Assembly (NCBI RefSeq): GCF_022229005.1
Contig: NZ_JAKKFD010000082.1
Span: 48,456 to 112,455 of the forward strand
Direction: 5' to 3'
Length of the DNA stretch: 64,000 nt
From: Micromonospora trifolii
Lineage (GTDB): Bacteria > Actinomycetota > Actinomycetes > Mycobacteriales > Micromonosporaceae
Shown: in pieces, positions 1-10,190 of the stretch
Layout of the letters: each line of letters begins with the position of its first letter
Position numbering within the stretch: position 1 is the stretch's first letter
Program-made: the position numbers and the translations under genes
The notes under the pieces: generated by a model
Databases searched by the model: none
Seen by the model: only the letters and a program-made list of their open reading frames with translations
What the model was told of the DNA's origin: nothing

Positions 1-26
1 ACGGACGGGCTCCCCACTGGCCCAGG

Positions 27-78
27 GGTCGGCTCCGGCACTCCGTCGCAGCGCGCGACGGCAGCGACGGAGCCGACC
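27..78 (-). terminator. Hairpin downstream of the small membrane protein gene
   Basis: Perfect 11-bp outer arms (27-37 and 68-78) enclose a 6-bp inner stem (43-48 with 56-61). It lies just past the stop codon of the minus-strand gene ending at 85. There is no clear U-run, as is common in high-GC actinomycetes. Confidence 0.55.
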
Positions 79-84
79 CGGCGA

Positions 85-516
85 TCATCGGCGCGTCGCG
101 CTCCGGTGTGGGCGTGGATCGGTGCCGAACATCCGGGCGGCGATCTCGCCGGCGGCGAAGCCGCCGACACCGGCGCCCGCCACTGCCTCGGTGAGGGTGG
201 CACCCTGCAGGTAGATCACCGCGCCAAAAGCGGCGACGGCGAACGCCACGACGATCGTGGGCAGTGGACCTGCGTCGGCGACGATGCGCCGCGCGACCTG
301 CCCGCCGATGAGGGCGAGGCCGCCCGCACCGATCAGCGACTCGTGCAGGGTGTGGCCGGTCACCAGGAGCCCGGCAGCACCGCCGAGCACCAGGACGACA
401 GTGGCAACCGCGGTCCACGTACCGCTGCTGCGCTGGACCGGCGGGTCCTGGCCCCGCGCCGGTTCACGAGGCGACAGGTCTTCTGTGCCGGCCGGTGGTT
501 CCGCCACACTCGCCAT
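85..516 (-). CDS. Small membrane protein of unknown function
   Basis: The 143-residue product has a charged, proline-rich cytoplasmic-looking N-terminus (about 1-30). Three or four hydrophobic segments follow (about 32-52, 58-74, 86-104 and possibly 106-125), then a short basic tail. The ATG at 516 is preceded by an AGGGGG ribosome binding site about 5 nt upstream. The middle is rich in Gly and Ala, giving compact helices of the kind seen in small actinobacterial membrane proteins. I do not recognise a family. It is transcribed away from the HTH/coiled-coil gene and followed by a strong hairpin, so it is probably monocistronic. Confidence 0.6.
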   Translation of the reverse strand: MASVAEPPAGTEDLSPREPARGQDPPVQRSSGTWTAVATVVLVLGGAAGLLVTGHTLHESLIGAGGLALIGGQVARRIVADAGPLPTIVVAFAVAAFGAVIYLQGATLTEAVAGAGVGGFAAGEIAARMFGTDPRPHRSATRR

Positions 517-528
517 CGGGGCCCCCTA

Positions 529-1004
529 GGGTTGCGGAAGGGACGTCCAACCTCGATCGTGCGCGAAGCCGTGGACGCCCCTGAGCTGTGCCGGCGCGGA
601 TGCGTTGGCCCAAAAATGGCACCACGCCTGAGTGGATCTCCAGAAGACGTGAAAGTTCGTGGATGCCGACTTCCCGGTGCCATCTCGACGAACCGGAAGT
701 TCCCACCGGCTGGATTATCGGGAATTTCGAGCTGACCCCGCGGCGAGCCTGCCCGAACACCGTCGTCGGCATCCCGGCGACTTGATCATGCTGGTCGAAT
801 TCACCGGCACCCGGAAATTCGAGAATCACTCACTTCCAGCCGCCGGGAAGTTCCCCCGGTCGGCCGAACAACGATCGCAAGCCGGCTGCCCACTCCCCCC
901 GATGGCGGAAGTTGTCCCTTATGGACCGGTCGGTGCCCACGCACACTTCCTTGTAGCCGGAAGTTGACTGCCTTTATCCGGATCACCCCTGTAAACATAC
1001 GGTC
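529..1004. promoter_or_regulatory. Intergenic region with an array of ACTTCC/GGAAGT sites
   Basis: This 476-bp divergent region holds no convincing gene. It carries seven GGAAGT hexamers: forward at 695, 846, 907 and 959, reverse (ACTTCC) at 669, 832 and 945. Two pairs form identical palindromes, ACTTCC-N8-GGAAGT, at 832-851 and 945-964; a third pair (669/695) has a longer spacer. Weaker variants lie near 651, 720 and 812. The last site ends about 40 nt before the GTG at 1005. Such spacing suits a dimeric regulator, but a similar motif at 37529-37588 suggests a dispersed repeat as the alternative. Confidence 0.5.
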
Positions 1005-2075
1005 GTGAACACCCTGAGGCCGCCCGTCAACCCTTTGAGCGACGCGCTCCGCGAACTCATCAGGATTCGACATGGCAAGGAGTACGGCTCCATGCGCCGC
1101 CTGGCCGACAAGGTGCAGCAGGCCACCGACGGATCAGATCCATACAAGACGATCAGTCGGCAGCTCGACGGCCGACCCAGATGGCAGCTCGTCGAATGGG
1201 TTCTCGATCACTGCGCCCCCGATGACGCAGAAGAGGGTTGGCGCGAGCACCACGCCGTACGCCTGGCAGGCATCTACTACGCCGTGCACCAGGAGAGGCC
1301 ACCGCGCTATACCGGCAAGTTGATCGTCAACGGGGCGGTCGTGGAAGACGCGATCTCCTCACCGGAAGAGGCGCGCGACCCCACCACTCGCGTGCTGCTG
1401 CTGCAGGACGAGATCGCCCGGCTCCAGCAGAGCTTCGAACGCGGCGAGGAACTCTCCGCCCAGCTTCGTGATCAGGTCACCGGCCTTCAAGGTCAACTCG
1501 ATTCGCTGCAGAAGGACTACACCGCCCTCGAATCGACCCACGACGTTTTCCGGCAGACGAAACAGGAACTCGACGGATTGGTCACCACGCTTCAGCAGCG
1601 CGTCCGGACCGCCGAGGAGACCGCCGAATCGCTTGAGCGACGCGTACGCAGTGCTCACGAAGAGGCGATCTTCAGCCAGGCAGCCCTGGAACAGAAGAAA
1701 ATCGAGCATCAGGAGCTGGAGCAGCGCGAGTTGCAGACACGCGTGGATCTGGCCGAAGCACGCGACATCGCCGACCGGCGCTACCACGAGCTCGACGACT
1801 ACCGGAAGGAGTCCGACGAGGCCCAGCACCGACTCCGCACCCAGATCGTCAACCTTCAGCGGGACATCGTCGAACTCCGGGAGCGGTTTCAGGGGCTCGA
1901 CTCCCGCACGCCGAACCGACCGCCACCCTCGCCCACGCCTCCGACCGTCACCACTCCGTCTCCCTCCCGACCTCCGGCAGCCGACACCCCGAAACCACGG
2001 CAGGCCGGTCACGATGGCCGACGAGGCCCCGAGTACGACTGGATGGGCGAGGACGACCAGAACTTCTTCACCTGA
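1005..2075 (+). CDS. HTH-like/long coiled-coil protein, function unknown
   Basis: 356 residues. The N-terminal 90 residues look like a helix-turn-helix module (the SMRRLADKVQQ and KTISRQLDGR segments, then a helix), resembling regions that choose DNA targets in actinobacterial regulators. Residues about 125-305 are a long, charged, Glu/Gln/Leu-rich coiled coil. About 305-340 is a Pro/Ser/Thr-rich disordered stretch, and the acidic tail ends in Phe-Phe-Thr. No signal peptide or membrane segment is visible. The GTG at 1005 has no good Shine-Dalgarno but has TAAACA at 992-997, so it may be leaderless. It could be a DNA-binding scaffold autoregulated through the upstream palindromes; that is inference. 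Confidence 0.6.
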   Translation: MNTLRPPVNPLSDALRELIRIRHGKEYGSMRRLADKVQQATDGSDPYKTISRQLDGRPRWQLVEWVLDHCAPDDAEEGWREHHAVRLAGIYYAVHQERPPRYTGKLIVNGAVVEDAISSPEEARDPTTRVLLLQDEIARLQQSFERGEELSAQLRDQVTGLQGQLDSLQKDYTALESTHDVFRQTKQELDGLVTTLQQRVRTAEETAESLERRVRSAHEEAIFSQAALEQKKIEHQELEQRELQTRVDLAEARDIADRRYHELDDYRKESDEAQHRLRTQIVNLQRDIVELRERFQGLDSRTPNRPPPSPTPPTVTTPSPSRPPAADTPKPRQAGHDGRRGPEYDWMGEDDQNFFT

Positions 2076-2190
2076 GGGCGGGGCGGCCTCCGCCGGCGAC
2101 GTCGGCACCCGCCCCATCCGTGGGGCAGCTCTACAGGAGCCGTTGCACACAGACCCCGTCCAGCTCCACCGCACCGAACAACACAGAAAA

Positions 2191-2227
2191 AGTCAGTCTT
2201 GACTGTTTGTTTCTCAGGCCGCAGGCT
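2191..2227 (+). promoter_or_regulatory. Leaderless tetR promoter with palindromic operator
   Basis: TTGACT (2199-2204), a 17-nt spacer and CAGGCT (2222-2227) form a promoter whose start point would fall at or next to the GTG at 2234. An inverted repeat AGTCA-GTCT-TGACT (2191-2204) overlaps the -35 box, where a TetR repressor could block its own transcription. Confidence 0.5.
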
Positions 2228-2233
2228 GTTCGC

Positions 2234-2839
2234 GTGTCTCCCGCATCGACGCGCGTCCCTCAGCAGGAACGCAGCCGCGCCACCCAGGCCCGGCTGCTGG
2301 AGGCGACCGTCGACTGCCTGATCGAGCACGGCTGGTCCGGCACCACGACCACAGTCGTCGCCGCGCGGGCCGGTGTCTCGCGCGGAGCGCAGCTGCACCA
2401 CTACCCCACCAAGGCCGCACTGGTCACGGCTGCCGTGGCCCACCTCGCCGAGCGGCGGGCCGACGAGTTGCGCACCGAGGCCGAGGCGCTGCCGGCTGGC
2501 CCGCAACGGTTGGACCGGGTCGTCGACCTGCTCGCCGTGGCGTTCACCGGGCCGCTGTTCGTGGCCGCGCTTGAGCTGTGGGTCGCCGCCCGCACCGATC
2601 GGGAGCTGCGGGACGCCCTGGTGCCGCTGGAGGCGACGGTCGGGCGGGAGATGCACCGGCTCACCGTCGCCCTGCTCGGTGTCGACGAGCGTCGACCCGG
2701 TGTCCGCGAAGCGGTGCAGGCCACGCTCGATCTGCTCCGTGGGCTCGGGGTGGCCAACCTGCTCAGCGACGATTCCGCCCGTCGGGCCGCCCTGTTGACC
2801 ACCTGGAAGCGCCAGCTCGCCACCCTGCTCACGCCCTGA
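2234..2839 (+). CDS. TetR/AcrR-family transcriptional regulator
   Basis: The 201-residue protein has the usual TetR layout: an N-terminal DNA-binding domain with the HTH at about 38-60 (VAARAGVSRGAQLHHYPTK) and a helical ligand-binding domain. The GTG at 2234 fits the HTH position and the promoter just upstream; an ATG at 2120 would add a long unlikely extension. The gene lies 37 bp upstream of, and on the same strand as, a catabolic operon with two acyl-CoA dehydrogenases and a biotin carboxylase. It therefore probably represses that operon and responds to an acyl-CoA or terpenoid intermediate. The family is clear; the ligand is inferred from context. Confidence 0.88.
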   Translation: MSPASTRVPQQERSRATQARLLEATVDCLIEHGWSGTTTTVVAARAGVSRGAQLHHYPTKAALVTAAVAHLAERRADELRTEAEALPAGPQRLDRVVDLLAVAFTGPLFVAALELWVAARTDRELRDALVPLEATVGREMHRLTVALLGVDERRPGVREAVQATLDLLRGLGVANLLSDDSARRAALLTTWKRQLATLLTP

Positions 2840-2876
2840 CCGCCGGCCGCAGCGGCCACCACCGACCGGAGGCACC

Positions 2877-3674
2877 ATGGTCGACCTCAGCGACCTGCTC
2901 ACGGACCTGGCCGACGAGTCCGCCCAACTGGACGCCCTGGTGGCGCCACTGCCTGTAGCCGACTGGGCGAGCCCGACCCCCGCGCCGGGCTGGAGCGTCG
3001 GGCACCAGATCGCTCACCTCGCCTGGACCGACCACGTCGCGCTGTTGGCCGCGACCGATCCCGAGGCGTTCTACGCGACTGTCACCGCCGCACCGGACGT
3101 GACCCGACTCGTCGACGTCGGCGCCGAGGAGTTCCTCGCCCCGCCGGCCGAGCTGCTCGCCCGCTGGCGGGCCGGGCGAACCGCGCTCGTCGACGCACTG
3201 GCCGCCGTTCCGGCCGGGGGCAAGCTGCCCTGGTACGGCACCCGGATGTCGGCCACCTCGATGGCCACCGCCCGGATCATGGAGACCTGGGCGCACGGCG
3301 CGGACGTGGCCGACGCCCTCGACGTGGTCCGCCCCGACAGCGACCGGCTTCGGCACGTGGCGCACCTGGGCGTGCGTACCCTCGGGCACGGTTTCGCCGC
3401 GCACGGCCGGGAGGCACCGACGGCACCGGTCCGGGTCGAGCTGGTCGGGCCCGGCGGGGAGACGTGGAGTTGGGGTCCGACGGACGCCGCCGACCGGGTC
3501 ACCGGCCCGGCTCGGGACTTCTGCCTGCTGGTCACCCAGCGCCGACACCGCGCGGACCTCGCTCTGGTCGCCACCGGGCCGGTCGCTGACGAGTGGCTCG
3601 ACGTGGCCCAGGCCTTCGCCGGGCCGCCGGGTGACGGCCGGCGGCCGGCCGGCCGGAACGGGGTACGGGCATGA
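2877..3674 (+). CDS. TIGR03084-type metal-binding protein (MDMPI/DinB-like)
   Basis: 265 residues, ATG preceded by a good CCGGAGG site. The N-terminal half has the four-helix DinB/mycothiol-dependent maleylpyruvate isomerase pattern, with likely metal ligands His43 and His47 (GHQIAHLAW) and His140 (METWAHGADV). The C-terminal half is a small alpha/beta domain ending in a basic tail. Members of this family are found beside AtuA-like (DUF1446) genes in actinobacteria, as here. The stop overlaps the next start in ATGA, so the two are translationally coupled. It may act on a thiol conjugate or an acyl-CoA intermediate, but the reaction is unknown. Confidence 0.8.
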   Translation: MVDLSDLLTDLADESAQLDALVAPLPVADWASPTPAPGWSVGHQIAHLAWTDHVALLAATDPEAFYATVTAAPDVTRLVDVGAEEFLAPPAELLARWRAGRTALVDALAAVPAGGKLPWYGTRMSATSMATARIMETWAHGADVADALDVVRPDSDRLRHVAHLGVRTLGHGFAAHGREAPTAPVRVELVGPGGETWSWGPTDAADRVTGPARDFCLLVTQRRHRADLALVATGPVADEWLDVAQAFAGPPGDGRRPAGRNGVRA

Positions 3675-5335
3675 TCCGCATCGGCAACGCCTCCGGCTTC
3701 TACGGTGACCGGTTCACCGCCTGGCGGGAGATGCTCGACGGCGGTGACCTGGATGTGCTGACCGGCGACTACCTGGCCGAGTTGACCATGCTGATCCTCG
3801 CCCGGGACCGCCTGCGCGACCCCGACCTGGGCTACGCGAAGACGTTCCTGCGGCAACTGGAGACCTGCCTCGGCACCGCCCTCGACAGTGGGGTGCGGAT
3901 CGTGACAAACGCCGGCGGGCTGAACCCGGCCGGCCTGGCCGCCGCCATCGAGAAGCTCGCCCACCGGCTCGGGCTGCCGACCCAGGTCGGGTACGTCGAG
4001 GGCGACACGATCCAGCGACCGGACGCGTTGAGCGCCAACGCCTACCTCGGCGCGTTCGGGATCGCGGCCTGCCTCGAAGCCGGTGCGGACGTGGTGGTCA
4101 CCGGCCGGGTCACCGACGCGTCGCTGGTCGTCGGCCCGGCCATCGCCCGGTACGGGTGGGGCCGCGACGACCTCGACGAGCTGGCCGGGGCCACCGTCGC
4201 GGGGCACCTGGTCGAGTGCGGCGCGCAGGTCACCGGCGGCAACTTCAGCTTCTTCACCGAACTGCCCGACGGCGGTCACCGGCCCGGGTTCCCGATCGTC
4301 GAGGTGCACAGCGACGGCTCATCGGTGGTCACCAAGCATCCGGGCACCGGTGGGGCGGTCACAGTGGAGACGGTCACCGCCCAACTGCTCTACGAGATCG
4401 GCGGACCCGCGTACCTCGGGCCGGACGTGGTGACCCGACTGGACTCGGTGACACTGCGCCCCGACGGGCCGGATCGGGTCCGGGTCGCAGGCGTTCGGGG
4501 CACGCCGCCACCGCCCACGCTGAAGGTGGGCGTCAACAACCTCGGCGGCTTCCGCAACTCGATGACGTTCGTCCTCTGCGGGCTGGACATCGAGGCGAAA
4601 GCGGCCCTGGTCCGTGGGCAGGTCGAGGAGGCGGTGGGCAAGGACGGGCTGGAGTTCACGCTGGCCCGGACCGACCATCCGGACGCCGCCGACACCGAGG
4701 CCGCCAGCGCCCTGCTGCACGTACACCTGCGCGACGGCGACAAGGCGCGGGCCGGGCGGGCCTTCTCGGCCGCCGCCGTGGAGCTGGCTCTGGCCTCCTA
4801 CCCGGGCTGCACGCTGACCACGCTGCCCGGTGACGCGACACCGTACGGCGTCTTCACCGCCGACGCGGTGCCACAGGACGCGGTGGCGCACGTCGCGGTG
4901 CTGCCCGGCGGCGAGCGGGTGCCGATCGCACCGCCGATCCGCACCGCCCCCGCCACGCGGGACGAGTCGAGCCCGGGTGGTGAGGCGGCGGTCGACGGCC
5001 CGACCCGGCGCGGGGCGCTCGGCGAGGTGGTCGGCGCACGCTCCGGAGACAAGGGCGGGGACGCGAACCTCGGTGTCTGGGCGCGAACCGATGCGGGGTA
5101 TGCGTGGCTGCGGACCTGGCTGACGGTCGAACGGCTGGCCGAGCTGGTGCCGGAGACCGCGCCGCTGACGGTACGGCGCTACGAACTGCCGAACCTGCGC
5201 GCCGTCAACTTCGTGATCGAGGGCCTGCTCGGCGCGGGCGTGGCCGCGTCCACCCGGTTCGACCCGCAGGCCAAGGCGCTCGGCGAACTGCTGCGCGCCC
5301 GGGTCGTCGACCTGCCGACAGCGGCATCCCGATGA
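3671..5335 (+). CDS. AtuA-like protein (DUF1446), acyclic terpene utilisation family
   Basis: 554 residues, close to full-length AtuA-like proteins. The large N-terminal DUF1446 domain (about 1-350) begins with the typical IGNASGFYGDR segment and contains repeated Gly-rich loops (TNAGGLNPAGLA, GADVVVTGRVTDASL). The C-terminal AtuA-like domain (about 450-550) has the ARSGDKGGDANLGVWA motif. AtuA is needed for citronellol/geraniol breakdown in Pseudomonas, but its chemistry is not established. It overlaps both neighbours by 4 nt (ATGA), placing it in the middle of a coupled catabolic operon with acyl-CoA dehydrogenases and a biotin-dependent carboxylase. Confidence 0.87.
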   Translation: MIRIGNASGFYGDRFTAWREMLDGGDLDVLTGDYLAELTMLILARDRLRDPDLGYAKTFLRQLETCLGTALDSGVRIVTNAGGLNPAGLAAAIEKLAHRLGLPTQVGYVEGDTIQRPDALSANAYLGAFGIAACLEAGADVVVTGRVTDASLVVGPAIARYGWGRDDLDELAGATVAGHLVECGAQVTGGNFSFFTELPDGGHRPGFPIVEVHSDGSSVVTKHPGTGGAVTVETVTAQLLYEIGGPAYLGPDVVTRLDSVTLRPDGPDRVRVAGVRGTPPPPTLKVGVNNLGGFRNSMTFVLCGLDIEAKAALVRGQVEEAVGKDGLEFTLARTDHPDAADTEAASALLHVHLRDGDKARAGRAFSAAAVELALASYPGCTLTTLPGDATPYGVFTADAVPQDAVAHVAVLPGGERVPIAPPIRTAPATRDESSPGGEAAVDGPTRRGALGEVVGARSGDKGGDANLGVWARTDAGYAWLRTWLTVERLAELVPETAPLTVRRYELPNLRAVNFVIEGLLGAGVAASTRFDPQAKALGELLRARVVDLPTAASR

Positions 5336-6524
5336 GCATCGTGGACACACCGGAGCGCCGGCAACTGCGCGAGCTGACCCGGGCGTTCGTGACCCGGGAG
5401 GTGTTGCCGCACCTGGACGACTGGGAGCGGGCCGGCGAGGTGCCCCGGGCGCTGCACGCGACCGCCGCGAAGCTCGGCCTGCTCGGCATCGGCTTTCCGG
5501 AGTCGGTCGGTGGCAGCGGCGGTGACCTGCTCGACTCGATCATCGTGACGGAGGAGCTGATCCGATCGGGCGGCTCGTCCGGGCTGGTGGCGGCCCTGTT
5601 CACGCACGGAATCGCGTTGCCGCACATGGTCGCCGCGGCCGGTGCCCGCACCGGTGGCTCGCTGGGCGGTCGGCTCGGCGGTCTCTCGTCCCCCGGTGAC
5701 GAGAGCCTGATCGAGCGGTACGTGCGGCCCACGCTGTCCGGGACGATGATCGGCGCGCTGGCCATCACCGAGCCGGACGGCGGATCGGACGTGGCCGGCA
5801 TCCGCACGACAGCCCGTCGCGACGGCGACCACTACGTGGTGAACGGGTCGAAGACGTACATCACCAGCGGGCACCGGGCCGACTTCGTGACCACCGCGGT
5901 GTGTACCGACTTCCCCGGCAGCGGCGAACTCACCCTGCTGGTCATCGACAAGGAGTCGCCCGGGTTCACAGTGGGACGCCGGTTGGAGAAGCTGGGCTGG
6001 CACTGCTCGGACACCGCCGAACTGTCCTTCGCTGGCGTGCGGGTGCCGGTCGCCAACCGGATCGGCGCGGAGAACACCGGCTTCCTGGCGATCATGCAGC
6101 ACTTCGCGGCGGAGCGGCTGTCGCTGGCGACGCAGGCGTACGCGACAGCGCAGCGCTGCGTCGAGTTGGCGGTGCGCTGGTGCCGCGACCGGGAGACCTT
6201 CGGGCGTCCGCTGGCCAGCCGGCAGTTGATCCGGCACCGGTTGGCCGAGATGCACACCCGGGCCGAGGCGGCCCGGTCGTACGTGCACGAGGTCGCGGGT
6301 CGGGTCGCGGCCGGCGAGCCGGTGGTGACCGAGGTGGCGATGGCGAAGAACGTGGCGGTGGCCGCCTGCGACCACGTCGTCGACCAGGCGTTGCAGTTGC
6401 ACGGCGGCTTCGGCTACCTGCGCGACGCCGAGGTGGAGCGGCACTATCGCGACGCGCGGATCCTCGGCATCGGCGGCGGCACCACCGAGATCATGAACGA
6501 GATCATCGCGAAGGGCATGGGCCT

Positions 6525-6528
<4 letters not shown>
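5332..6528 (+). CDS. Acyl-CoA dehydrogenase (first copy)
   Basis: 398 residues: N-terminal helical domain, middle beta domain with the substrate/FAD segment ALAITEPDGGSDVAGIRTTA, and C-terminal four-helix domain with RDRETFGRPLASRQLI and the ending QLHGGFGYLRDAEVERHYRD. These are standard for the acyl-CoA dehydrogenase family, which makes the alpha,beta-enoyl-CoA and passes electrons to ETF. The ATG at 5332 overlaps the preceding stop (ATGA), and this gene's stop overlaps the carboxyltransferase start. The tail resembles FadE19/isovaleryl-type enzymes that sit beside methylcrotonyl-CoA carboxylase genes, suggesting a branched-chain acyl-CoA substrate. Confidence 0.9.
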
Positions 6529-8126
<1,598 letters not shown>

Positions 8127-8195
8127 ACCGTGAGCGCGAGGAACGCAGCGAAGCGGAGTCCCGCAGTCGCGAACGAAAGGCAGGCTCAGGGCACC
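8127..8195 (+). repeat. Repeat-like spacer starting GTGAGCGCGAGGAACG
   Basis: The spacer between carboxyltransferase and biotin carboxylase starts with GTGAGCG and contains internal AGCGAAGCGGAGTCCCGC and GTCGCGAACGAAAGG modules. It reads open in frame with the next gene but is of low complexity. A related stretch (GTGAGCGAGCGTAGCGAG) forms the first codons of the peptide ABC ATPase gene at 56127 on the other strand. I take it for a dispersed intergenic element rather than coding sequence. Confidence 0.4.
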
Positions 8196-10190
8196 ATGAT
8201 CACTAGACTGCTCGTGGCCAACCGGGGCGAGATCGCCCGTCGGGTCTTCGCCACCTGCCGAACGCTCGGCGTGCAGACCGTCGCCGTGCACTCGGACGCG
8301 GACGCCGACGCGCCGTTCGTGGCCGAGGCCGACCAGGCCGTACGCCTGCCGGGGAGTTCGCCGACCGAGACGTACCTGCGGGTCGACCTGATCCTGGACG
8401 CGGTCCGCCGCAGCGGCGCGGACGCCGTCCACCCCGGGTACGGGTTCCTCGCCGAGAACGCCGAGTTCGCGGCGGCGGTGACCGACGCCGGTCTGACCTG
8501 GGTCGGGCCGCCGGCCAAGGTGATCGCCGCGATGGGCGACAAGCTGGCGGCGAAGGCGCTGCTCGCCGAGGCCGGTGTGCCGATGCTGCCGAGTTGGACC
8601 GACACCGACGAGATCGCGGACTTCCCGGTGCTGGTGAAGGCGTCCGCCGGCGGTGGCGGCCGGGGCATGCGGATCGTCCGGGCCGCCGACGAGCTGGCCG
8701 AGGCAGTGGCCTCCGCGCGCCGCGAGGCGGCTGCCGCGTTCGGCGACGGCACTGTCTTCATCGAGCGGTACGTCGAGCGCGGCCGGCACGTCGAGGTGCA
8801 GATCTTTGGTGACGCGCACGGTCGAGTGGTGGCCCTCGGCGACCGGGAGTGCTCGATCCAGCGGCGGCACCAGAAGATCGTCGAGGAGGCGCCGGCTGTC
8901 GTTCCGGACCGGGTGCGGACGGCGTTGCACGGGGCGGCGGTGGCCGCCGGACGCGCTGTCGACTACCTGGGCGCGGGCACCGTGGAGTTCCTGCTCGCCC
9001 CGGGTGGCGAGTTCTTCTTCCTGGAGATGAACACCCGACTTCAGGTCGAGCACCCGGTCACCGAGTTGTGCACCGGGCTGGACCTGGTGGGGTTGCAACT
9101 GCTCGTCGCCGAGGGTGAGCCGTTGCCGGTGGCCCTGCCGGCGAGCACCGGGCACGCGATCGAGGTACGCCTCTGCGCCGAGGACGCGGCGGCGGGTTGG
9201 CGGCCGGCCACCGGGACCCTGCACAGGTTCAGCGTCGGCGCGGTGGCGACCGAGTTCGGCGGACTGGCCGGGCCGGGCCTGCGACTCGACTCGGGTGTGC
9301 TGGCCGGCTCGGTGGTCGGGGTGCACTACGACTCGATGCTCGCGAAGGTGATCGCCTGGGGTCGTACCCGCGCGGAGGCGACCCGGCTGCTGGCCGGCGC
9401 GCTGGCCCGGGCCGAGCTGCACGGGGTGACCACCAACCGGGACCTGCTGGTCCGGGTGCTGCGCAGTCCCGCGTTCGCCGCCGTGGAGATCGACACGGGT
9501 TTCCTGGACCGGCACACGGAGGTCTTCGCCCCGCTGCTCCCCGCCGACCGGCTGCCGATCACCGCCCTCGCCGCGGCGCTGGCCGCTGCCGCCCAGCGCC
9601 GGGCGACAGCGCCGGTGCTCGCCGGGCTCCCCTCCGGCTGGCGCAACGTGCCCGCCGTTTCCCAGACCACACGCTTCGTCGGGCCGGACGGCGAGGAGAT
9701 CGAGATCCGCTACCGGCTGGACCGGACCGGCCGGCTCGCCGACTGGTCCAGCACGCCGACGAAGGAAGCCGCTGAATCAGCGGGAGCCTCCGACGTGGCG
9801 CTGGTGGAGGCCACCCCGGATCGGGTGGTGCTCGACGTCGACGGGGTTCGCCGCCCGTACCGCGTACACCGGGCGGGGTCGGCTGTCTTCGTGGACGGCC
9901 CGGACGGGGCGGCGAGCCTGGTCGAGCTGCCACGTCTTCCGCTGCCCACCGCGGCGGTGGCAGCCGGGTCGCTGCTCGCGCCGTTGCCCGGCGTGGTGAC
10001 CCGGGTGCACGTCGAGGTCGGCCAGCGGGTCGCGGCCGGCGATCCGCTGCTCACGCTGGAAGCGATGAAGCTGGAACATCCCGTGCTCGCCCCGATCGAC
10101 GGCGTGGTCGCCGAGCTGCCGGTGCCGACCGGCGGTCAGGTGCAGACGGGCGCCGTGTTGGCCGTTGTCGACGAAAAGGACCCCCGATGA
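8196..10190 (+). CDS. Acyl-CoA carboxylase alpha subunit (biotin carboxylase + BCCP)
   Basis: 664 residues. The biotin carboxylase domain begins at ITRLLVANRGEIARR and has the ATP-grasp loop KASAGGGGRGMRIV and the EMNTRLQVEHPVTE active-site segment (to about residue 445). A linker domain follows, then a biotinyl domain near the end with LEAMKLEH, Lys625 being the biotinylation site. The enzyme carboxylates its own biotin with bicarbonate and ATP and hands it to the beta subunit. An in-frame GTG at 8130 would add 22 residues of repeat-like sequence; the ATG at 8196 matches the family N-terminus. The stop overlaps the next ATG. Confidence 0.9.
   Translation: MITRLLVANRGEIARRVFATCRTLGVQTVAVHSDADADAPFVAEADQAVRLPGSSPTETYLRVDLILDAVRRSGADAVHPGYGFLAENAEFAAAVTDAGLTWVGPPAKVIAAMGDKLAAKALLAEAGVPMLPSWTDTDEIADFPVLVKASAGGGGRGMRIVRAADELAEAVASARREAAAAFGDGTVFIERYVERGRHVEVQIFGDAHGRVVALGDRECSIQRRHQKIVEEAPAVVPDRVRTALHGAAVAAGRAVDYLGAGTVEFLLAPGGEFFFLEMNTRLQVEHPVTELCTGLDLVGLQLLVAEGEPLPVALPASTGHAIEVRLCAEDAAAGWRPATGTLHRFSVGAVATEFGGLAGPGLRLDSGVLAGSVVGVHYDSMLAKVIAWGRTRAEATRLLAGALARAELHGVTTNRDLLVRVLRSPAFAAVEIDTGFLDRHTEVFAPLLPADRLPITALAAALAAAAQRRATAPVLAGLPSGWRNVPAVSQTTRFVGPDGEEIEIRYRLDRTGRLADWSSTPTKEAAESAGASDVALVEATPDRVVLDVDGVRRPYRVHRAGSAVFVDGPDGAASLVELPRLPLPTAAVAAGSLLAPLPGVVTRVHVEVGQRVAAGDPLLTLEAMKLEHPVLAPIDGVVAELPVPTGGQVQTGAVLAVVDEKDPR

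Noticed and set aside
8130..8195. Upstream GTG start for the biotin carboxylase
   Set aside because: The extra 22 residues come from repeat-like DNA, and the family begins at the ATG at 8196.
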